A stretch of DNA of 19,143 bases from CAKZSB01 sp964646405 (GTDB taxonomy: Bacteria; Pseudomonadota; Gammaproteobacteria; Granulosicoccales; Granulosicoccaceae). The first letter of the stretch is position 1, and each line of letters begins with the position of its first letter. Positions 14,439 to 19,143 of this stretch are shown here, piece by piece. A model generated the notes under the pieces. That model had not been told where the DNA came from. It saw only the letters and a list, made by a program, of their open reading frames with translations, and ran no database searches. Position numbers and translations under genes: made by a program. The stretch lies in assembly GCA_964646405.1 (NCBI GenBank), contig CAZYDV010000091.1:1-19143 (forward strand). Direction: 5' to 3'.

Positions 14439-17198
14439 TTATTGCGAGTCAATCATCGTGGGCTTGCCGATGTGGTAGCCCTGGGCGAAGTCGACGCCCA
14501 TATCCCTGAGTTTGTCGAGCACGGCTTCATTTTCGACATACTCGGCGATCGTCTTCTTGCCTAGCGTCTGGCCAATGTCATTAATCGCCTTGACCATCGC
14601 AAAATCGATCGGATCTTCGAGAATGTCCCGGACAAACAGACCATCGATTTTCAGATAGCTGACCGGCAGATTTTTCAGATAGGCAAACGACGACAAGCCG
14701 CTGCCAAAATCATCGAGAGAAAACTGACAGCCGAGCTCACCGACCTTTTTCATGAAGCCGGAGGCGACGGTCAGGTTGGCAATGGTCGCCGTCTCGGTCA
14801 CCTCAAAACAGATGCGCGATACATTGACTTTGGCACTCGATAGTTTCTTCATCAAAAGACGGGTGAATTCTTCATCGGCGAAGGACTGACCGATCAGATT
14901 AATGCCGCACATGCGCAGACTTTCGGTCATGTGCGGCTGGCTCGAAAGCCACCCCAGCGCCGCATCGACCACAGCCAGATCAATCCGCGCCGCCAACCCG
15001 TAGCGCTCTGCTGCCGGCAGGAATGCACGCGGGCTCACCAGTTCGTTGTCCGGTGTCATGATGCGCATGAGCAACTCGGCATAGCGGCCGGACTGATCAT
15101 CGTCCGCCAGTGGCTTGATTTGCTGCATCATCAGGCGAATCCGCCCTTCATCCAGCGCCGAATTGATCAGTTCTACCCACGGTCGCTCACCGCTGCGCGC
15201 TTCGCGTTGGTTTTCGTCGGCCTGAAACACAGCCACCCGATTGCGGCCCTGATTTTTCGCATCGTAGCAGGCAGAATCTGCCGCGCCGAACACAGCCGAT
15301 CGGGACTCCCAGCGCTCATCGACGATCACAAGACCAATGCTCGCGCCCACCGAGAATCGATTGTCTTCCCACAGGAACTGAAAGTTCTCGACCTCGGCGC
15401 GAATCTGGTTCGCCAAGCGCAACGCCTCGTTCAGACCGACGTTAAATACCAGCACGCCGAATTCGTCTCCACCCAGTCTGGCCAGCACATCACTTTTTCG
15501 CACAAGGCCTGTAAACATGGCTGACAACTGGCGCAGCAGTTCATCTCCGGCCAGATGCCCACTCGTGTCGTTAACGGTTTTGAAGTTGTCGAGATCGATA
15601 AAACACAGCGCGTGGGTACTATTGCCATTGCGCGCCGATGCAACCGCTTCATCACACCTTTTCTCAAACTCGCGACGATTGACCAAGCCGGTCAGCGCAT
15701 CGTGGCTGGCGTGATAGGCCACGGCCACGGACTCTTCGTAGTTGCGCGTGATGTCACGTCCACCGCCGCGATAACCAACAAACTGGCCATCGCCATCAAA
15801 CACTGGCACCGCCGACATACGCAACACGGCAACGCGCCCGTCACCGGTCTGCCATTGCAGTTCGCGATCGCGCAACATCTGGTGGCGTTTCATGTCGCTG
15901 AGGATGTCATCCCAAACGCCCTGACTGTCCGGCACCGCCATGTTGCGAGCGAGCTCCGCCAGCGTTCGCCCGTTTAAGGTCGACGCATCGAACGCTGCCG
16001 CCGAGTGCGCCAGTGGATCGTAGCGGGTGACGCGAAAGTCGGCATCTACTTCAATCAGAAAGTCGGCCGCAGCATGCGCAAAATCGCGCAGGCGGATCAA
16101 ATCGTCCTGTGCTGCTTCCGGTTGCGGGTTGCCAGCAGGCACGCGCTGCAGGCTAAACAGACTGCGCAATTGTCCATGCCATTCCAGCATGCTGACGGCG
16201 ACGTGATGGCGCGCGCCTGAGAATTGCGTGGTCAGGTGCACTGGCTCGTTCAAGTGATTGCGATGGCGCGTACCGGCCTCAATTTGCGCGCGATCGCGAT
16301 CCGTGAACAGCTGACTGATATCGCCACCCGCAGTCAACTCGCCCGTGAAAAGTGCCGCAGCGGCCGGGTTGTTGTAGCGCAACGTCCAGCCGTCGCAAAT
16401 CATCATCGGATTAGGCAGCGAATCAAAAATCAGTGGCTGTGGCGGCGCGATGGCACCCTGGGCTGGCTTACCCGTCTCGTTGCTTTGACGCCGATGCCCC
16501 CTGCGCCGTTCGATATAGGCTCGGCTACCCTGCGGTTGGGTGTTTTCGATCGCATCGACGTTTGCCGACACGTAGAGGGCCTCGGCTGGCAGGCCATTCC
16601 ACCGCACCGGCAGCCGATGCACGCGCAGCAATTGCCCTGCCTCGTAGACCGAAGACTGATGCTCGGAGGCGGCATCCAGCCAGCCCTTTAGCTGAGCGCT
16701 GACAGGCGCCTCGGTCAGATCGTGCAGTTTAAGCCAGTTATTGTTGGTATAGAGTGTTTGATAGTCGCGATGAACCAGCACCCCCCATGGCGCATGGGCG
16801 GTCAGCTCGCGCATCTGCAGCAGACTGACAAACATATTCTGCTGCGCCGCCGGCAACAGCGCCATATCGACGATCTGCACCTCCAGGCCTGCCAGTACAC
16901 CCCGGCGCGATAACAATGGCTGTGTGCAGATTGTTTTACCGCCGAGTCGATTCGACAGCAGCCCCCCATCGATAAAGGCAGGCTCCAGCGAATCGCGCAC
17001 CAGCTTGTCACTGTCCCGGATTAGCCGAGCCGCCTGCCGGGGCAGCAGGTCGAAATCGTTACGATCTACAATGCTTGAGGCCGATTTCAACCGCATGGCA
17101 CTGGCATAGCCAAGGGTGCACACTCGGTAGCGCAATTGCAGATCTTTAAGCGCAACGCTGTTCGACTGATTGACATCCAAACCTGATGGTCCGATCAC
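14439..17198 (-). CDS. PAS-GGDEF-EAL cyclic-di-GMP diguanylate cyclase/phosphodiesterase
   Basis: This 919-residue signalling protein makes or breaks cyclic-di-GMP. Weak PAS-like regions lie at about 130-220 and 250-350, and a clearer PAS/PAC unit at about 370-485 ends in GGGRDITR. The GGDEF domain (about 490-660) has an intact GGDEF at 576-580 and an inhibitory RxxD site (Arg567-Asp570) exactly five residues before it. The EAL domain (about 670-915) has ELL at 708-710 in place of EAL, INLIGQS, EVTET (799-803), LDDFGSG (828-834), KID (850-852), EYVE (886-889) and QGY (906-908). Catalytic residues appear present in both domains. No membrane segment is evident, so it is probably cytosolic. The GTG start at 17198 is the only start codon in the open stretch upstream of residue 26. 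It has little Shine-Dalgarno and abuts a 14-bp palindrome. A later start at residue 26 or 35 is possible. Confidence 0.93.
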   Translation of the reverse strand: MIGPSGLDVNQSNSVALKDLQLRYRVCTLGYASAMRLKSASSIVDRNDFDLLPRQAARLIRDSDKLVRDSLEPAFIDGGLLSNRLGGKTICTQPLLSRRGVLAGLEVQIVDMALLPAAQQNMFVSLLQMRELTAHAPWGVLVHRDYQTLYTNNNWLKLHDLTEAPVSAQLKGWLDAASEHQSSVYEAGQLLRVHRLPVRWNGLPAEALYVSANVDAIENTQPQGSRAYIERRRGHRRQSNETGKPAQGAIAPPQPLIFDSLPNPMMICDGWTLRYNNPAAAALFTGELTAGGDISQLFTDRDRAQIEAGTRHRNHLNEPVHLTTQFSGARHHVAVSMLEWHGQLRSLFSLQRVPAGNPQPEAAQDDLIRLRDFAHAAADFLIEVDADFRVTRYDPLAHSAAAFDASTLNGRTLAELARNMAVPDSQGVWDDILSDMKRHQMLRDRELQWQTGDGRVAVLRMSAVPVFDGDGQFVGYRGGGRDITRNYEESVAVAYHASHDALTGLVNRREFEKRCDEAVASARNGNSTHALCFIDLDNFKTVNDTSGHLAGDELLRQLSAMFTGLVRKSDVLARLGGDEFGVLVFNVGLNEALRLANQIRAEVENFQFLWEDNRFSVGASIGLVIVDERWESRSAVFGAADSACYDAKNQGRNRVAVFQADENQREARSGERPWVELINSALDEGRIRLMMQQIKPLADDDQSGRYAELLMRIMTPDNELVSPRAFLPAAERYGLAARIDLAVVDAALGWLSSQPHMTESLRMCGINLIGQSFADEEFTRLLMKKLSSAKVNVSRICFEVTETATIANLTVASGFMKKVGELGCQFSLDDFGSGLSSFAYLKNLPVSYLKIDGLFVRDILEDPIDFAMVKAINDIGQTLGKKTIAEYVENEAVLDKLRDMGVDFAQGYHIGKPTMIDSQ

Positions 17199-17200
17199 TG

Positions 17201-17214
17201 GCTCGGATCCGAGC
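17201..17214. promoter_or_regulatory. Perfect 14-bp palindrome at the GGDEF-EAL start
   Basis: GCTCGGATCCGAGC is a perfect palindrome ending two bases before the predicted GTG start. It covers the position where a Shine-Dalgarno would lie. A dimeric repressor site or an RBS-masking hairpin are both possible. Role is inferred from position only. Confidence 0.45.
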
Positions 17215-17472
17215 AGGAGCGCTTCGTCTGATGACAGAACAGACCGGCAGTGTGCGACTGGTTTTGCTTGCAGTTTGCCAAGATTGCGAAAGCGCCGGGC
17301 GGGGTTGGCCGGACTGTATCAAATCACACCGGCAATCGATTCAACCACATCACAAATCGTTCGCCCATTGGATATGCGCCCGGGGCAACTTGCAGGCGAG
17401 TACCCAGAGTGGCGCAGGCCGCTTCCACAAAAGGTGTGGCGATTTCGTCGGCGCCATGCGCCGCAATATGCA

Positions 17473-17490
17473 GCAGCGCGATCGCGCTGC
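17473..17490. repeat. Perfect 18-bp palindrome downstream of marR
   Basis: GCAGCGCGATCGCGCTGC is a perfect 18-bp palindrome, 42 bp beyond the marR stop in its direction of transcription. No T-run follows on the minus strand, so it is not a typical intrinsic terminator. It includes GCGATCGC at its centre. It could be a protein-binding site or a weak terminator stem. Confidence 0.5.
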
Positions 17491-17531
17491 AGTGGGTGTG
17501 TTCAAAACCTGTCCGGCGAAGTAGTTGCCGG

Positions 17532-18080
17532 CTATTCGCCCGTTAGTACCCCGGTACTACTGCCACTGCCTGCATAGGCTTGCGATACCGACTCCACTGC
17601 TCTGCCTGCCGGCGCTTCAATGGGCTCGTTAGACAGGGAATCGACCACGCTTTCAATGCGACTGAGGCCAACGTAGAGACTGGATTGTTCTTCACGCGAG
17701 AGCCCCGACAGCAATTGCTCGTTGCGTGCTTCCATCATCGTGTGCACGCGGTCAAACTTCTCGCGACCGGCGTCGCTCAGGTCGAGCAGTACATTGCGAG
17801 ACTGTCCGTTGCTTGTATCTGCGACGAGCAGGCCGTTTTTTAACATCGACTTGACGGTTCTGCTAATCTGCCCTTTGTCCATGCCGATGCGCACTCTGAC
17901 ATCGGCCTGACTCAACGGCCCGCCGCGAGCGATCAGCGCCAGAATACGCCATTCCGGCAAACGTAAATCTGCAAGTTTCTGCACCGCTTGACCCACCTGC
18001 CGGCTGATCTTCGCCTGAACCACGTTTAGCTTCAGACTGATAAGCGAATGCAGTGCCCCTTCGTCGATCTGGTTTTCCAT
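17532..18080 (-). CDS. MarR-family transcriptional regulator
   Basis: This is a winged-helix dimeric regulator of about 182 residues from ATG 18080. The N-terminal helices (about 10-40) form the dimer interface. The DNA-binding core spans about 41-110: LPEWRILALIARGGPLSQAD, recognition helix around GMDKGQISRTVKSMLKNGLL (66-85), wing DTSNGQSRNVLLDLSDAGRE. A C-terminal helix with MEARNEQLLSGLSREEQ follows. The tail after about residue 155 is Ser/Gly-rich and not part of the fold. A TTG at 18101 would add seven residues, but neither start has a strong Shine-Dalgarno. It is divergent from the Ldh2-family gene across about 185 bp of repeat-rich sequence, the usual arrangement for a MarR protein that controls both itself and its neighbour. 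The ligand is unknown. Confidence 0.9.
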   Translation of the reverse strand: MENQIDEGALHSLISLKLNVVQAKISRQVGQAVQKLADLRLPEWRILALIARGGPLSQADVRVRIGMDKGQISRTVKSMLKNGLLVADTSNGQSRNVLLDLSDAGREKFDRVHTMMEARNEQLLSGLSREEQSSLYVGLSRIESVVDSLSNEPIEAPAGRAVESVSQAYAGSGSSTGVLTGE

Positions 18081-18118
18081 CTGGGAATTGTTTCGCCTCA
18101 ACTTGTAGAATCGCCAAC

Positions 18119-18202
18119 GTACAGACTGACAGCGATCACGTGAATACTACGTGAATTCATATTGCAGATACCTTACAAATAACAGGGTATTCAAGTCTGT
18201 AC
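18119..18202. promoter_or_regulatory. Candidate operator region between marR and Ldh2-family gene
   Basis: Several repeats cluster here. GTACAGACT (18119-18127) and AGTCTGTAC (18194-18202) are a perfect 9-bp inverted pair. TGAATAC (18141-18147) and GTATTCA (18187-18193) form a second pair, adjacent to the first on the right side but separated by 13 bases on the left. ACGTGAAT is directly repeated at 18138-18145 and 18149-18156 with an 11-bp period, about one helical turn. TCACGTGA (18136-18143) is palindromic. MarR proteins bind such symmetric sites between divergent promoters, but the exact operator cannot be picked out by eye. Confidence 0.5.
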
Positions 18203-18265
18203 AGCCCTGAACCCACCCTCCGTGTCAGTAACGAATCAAACCTGCTTTTTATTCCTGGAACGATC

Positions 18266-19143
18266 ATGAGCGTACAAATAAAACTCGAAAATCTGTCACA
18301 ACTAATGATTGACGCGCTTTGCCATCACAAGACCTCACCGGGCAATGCGACGGCCGTCGCAAAGGCCCTTGTTGCCGCAGAGGCCCAGGGGCTCGGCGGT
18401 CACGGCTTGTCGCGATTGCACGCCTACTGTGGACAAGCGGCGAGCGGTAAGGTTCAAGGATTTGCTAAACCCGAATGCTCGATCATCGCGCCCTCGATGA
18501 TTCGCATTGATGCCGGAAACGGTTTTGCCTATCCGGCAATCGAACTCGCGGTCGAGTCTTGTGCCAAAGCCGCGCGGCAAAACGCCATCTGCTGCGCGTT
18601 GATCGGTAACTCCCATCATTTTGGTGCCGCCGGGCTTGCCGTTGAAGAAATAGCGGCCGGCGGACAGATCGCGATCATGACAGGAAACTCACCAAAGGCC
18701 ATCGCCCCGGCGGGCGGTAGTCAGCCGTTGTTCGGCACGAACCCGATCGCCTTCGCCGCTCCGCGCAGCAGTCAACCGCCGCTGGTCATCGATCTGTCGC
18801 TATCAACGGTTGCGCGCGGCAAAGTGATGGTCGCGGCACAACGCGGTGAAGCGATTCCAACCGGATGGGCGCGGGATGCCAGCGGTAATCCGACGACCGA
18901 CGCACAGGCAGGCCTCGACGGATCAATGGAGGCGATCGGCGGGGCCAAGGGCGCGATGCTCGCAATGATGATCGAGATATTGGTGGCCGGGCTGACGAGT
19001 TCCCACTTCGGGTTTGAGGCGACATCCTTTTTCACCGCCGACGGCGCACCGCCCCGCACCGCGCAAATGCTAATCGTAATCGACCCCATGGCGGCTGGCG
19101 CCGGCGACTTCGATCAGCGACTGGAATCGCTGATCACAGCGAT
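18266..19143 (+). CDS. Ldh2-family malate/L-lactate/sulfolactate-type dehydrogenase (3' truncated by window)
   Basis: The window holds the first 292 residues, and the frame stays open to the last base. Family members are usually about 330-350 residues, so perhaps 40-60 are missing. This is an NAD(P)H-dependent 2-hydroxyacid dehydrogenase family with its own fold, unrelated to classical LDH/MDH. Members act on malate, L-lactate, sulfolactate, ureidoglycolate or cyclic imino acids. Seen here are GLGGHGLSRL with His46 at the position of the conserved SHG histidine, the NSHHFGAAG motif (about 118-126), PLFGTNPIAFAAP, and IDLSLSTVARGKV. The substrate cannot be assigned from sequence, and a sulfolactate- or malate-type reaction are both plausible. 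The ATG at 18266 is preceded by TGGAA. It is divergent from marR and probably under its control. Confidence 0.9.
   Translation, partial: MSVQIKLENLSQLMIDALCHHKTSPGNATAVAKALVAAEAQGLGGHGLSRLHAYCGQAASGKVQGFAKPECSIIAPSMIRIDAGNGFAYPAIELAVESCAKAARQNAICCALIGNSHHFGAAGLAVEEIAAGGQIAIMTGNSPKAIAPAGGSQPLFGTNPIAFAAPRSSQPPLVIDLSLSTVARGKVMVAAQRGEAIPTGWARDASGNPTTDAQAGLDGSMEAIGGAKGAMLAMMIEILVAGLTSSHFGFEATSFFTADGAPPRTAQMLIVIDPMAAGAGDFDQRLESLITA

Larger units (their letters stand above)
17199..17531. other. Non-coding gap between GGDEF-EAL and marR genes
   Basis: This gap is 333 bp. Several plus-strand open frames cross it but read as Arg/Ser/Cys-rich shadow sequence and overlap the flanking genes, so I do not call them. 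The minus frame of the GGDEF-EAL gene is open back to 17319 but offers no ATG, GTG or TTG before 17198. The region holds two perfect palindromes (17201-17214 and 17473-17490). Confidence 0.5.

Noticed and set aside
14439..17198. EAL domain judged degenerate because ELL replaces EAL
   Set aside because: The Glu and Leu of the ExL pattern are kept and all the other catalytic-site motifs are present, so inactivity is not supported.
17170..17577. Plus-strand open frames across the gap between the GGDEF-EAL and marR genes
   Set aside because: They have Arg/Ser/Cys-rich composition, overlap both flanking genes, and show no start signal or recognisable motif.
1..19143. Mobile elements, CRISPR arrays, tRNA or rRNA genes
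   Set aside because: I scanned the gaps between genes and saw no transposase or integrase, no regularly spaced repeats and no cloverleaf-like sequence. All gaps are under 340 bp.

Overview
The window is a compact chromosomal stretch of a Gammaproteobacterium of moderately high GC (by eye about 57%, not counted). Three things support this placement: the recJ-prfB-lysS gene order, a prfB programmed frameshift signal that reads like the Escherichia coli one, and Kdo transferase and RpfE-type proteins. The RpfE-recJ-prfB-lysS order also recalls the rpf region of Xanthomonas. I cannot name a genus. I see no rRNA, tRNA, CRISPR array, transposase, integrase or plasmid function.

Left part (1-6500). 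A minus-strand hypothetical coiled-coil protein follows an orphan HpaH-type hydratase (2-oxo-hept-4-ene-1,7-dioate hydratase family). After a divergent intergenic region come the plus-strand Kdo transferase gene waaA and a fosA-type fosfomycin glutathione transferase with its active-site residues intact. fosA ends tail to tail, with overlapping stop codons, against a minus-strand DMT/EamA exporter. That exporter is probably co-transcribed downstream of a RecQ-type helicase with a non-standard C-terminal layout.

Centre (6580-12272). On the minus strand lie rpfE-like, recJ, prfB and lysS. The rpfE-like and recJ genes overlap and are probably translationally coupled. prfB is interrupted by an in-frame UGA within the classic AGGGGG-UAU-CUU-UGA-C context, so RF2 autoregulates its own synthesis. 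Between lysS and recQ lies an unusual inverted repeat of about 122 bp.

Right part (12271-19143). A TVP38/TMEM64 membrane protein and a mercuric-reductase-like FAD oxidoreductase overlap by ATGA and look like a two-gene unit. Its first start codon overlaps the divergent start codon of the rpfE-like gene. A large PAS-GGDEF-EAL cyclic-di-GMP enzyme converges on this unit. Next come a non-coding gap with two perfect palindromes, a MarR-family regulator, and a divergently transcribed Ldh2-family dehydrogenase that runs off the window. The MarR/Ldh2 intergenic region carries direct and inverted repeats that look like an operator.

Most genes here are housekeeping or widespread families. I did not find a convincing wholly new system. 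The best leads are the lysS-recQ inverted repeat, the TVP38/oxidoreductase pair with its overlapping divergent starts, and the C-terminally rearranged RecQ.
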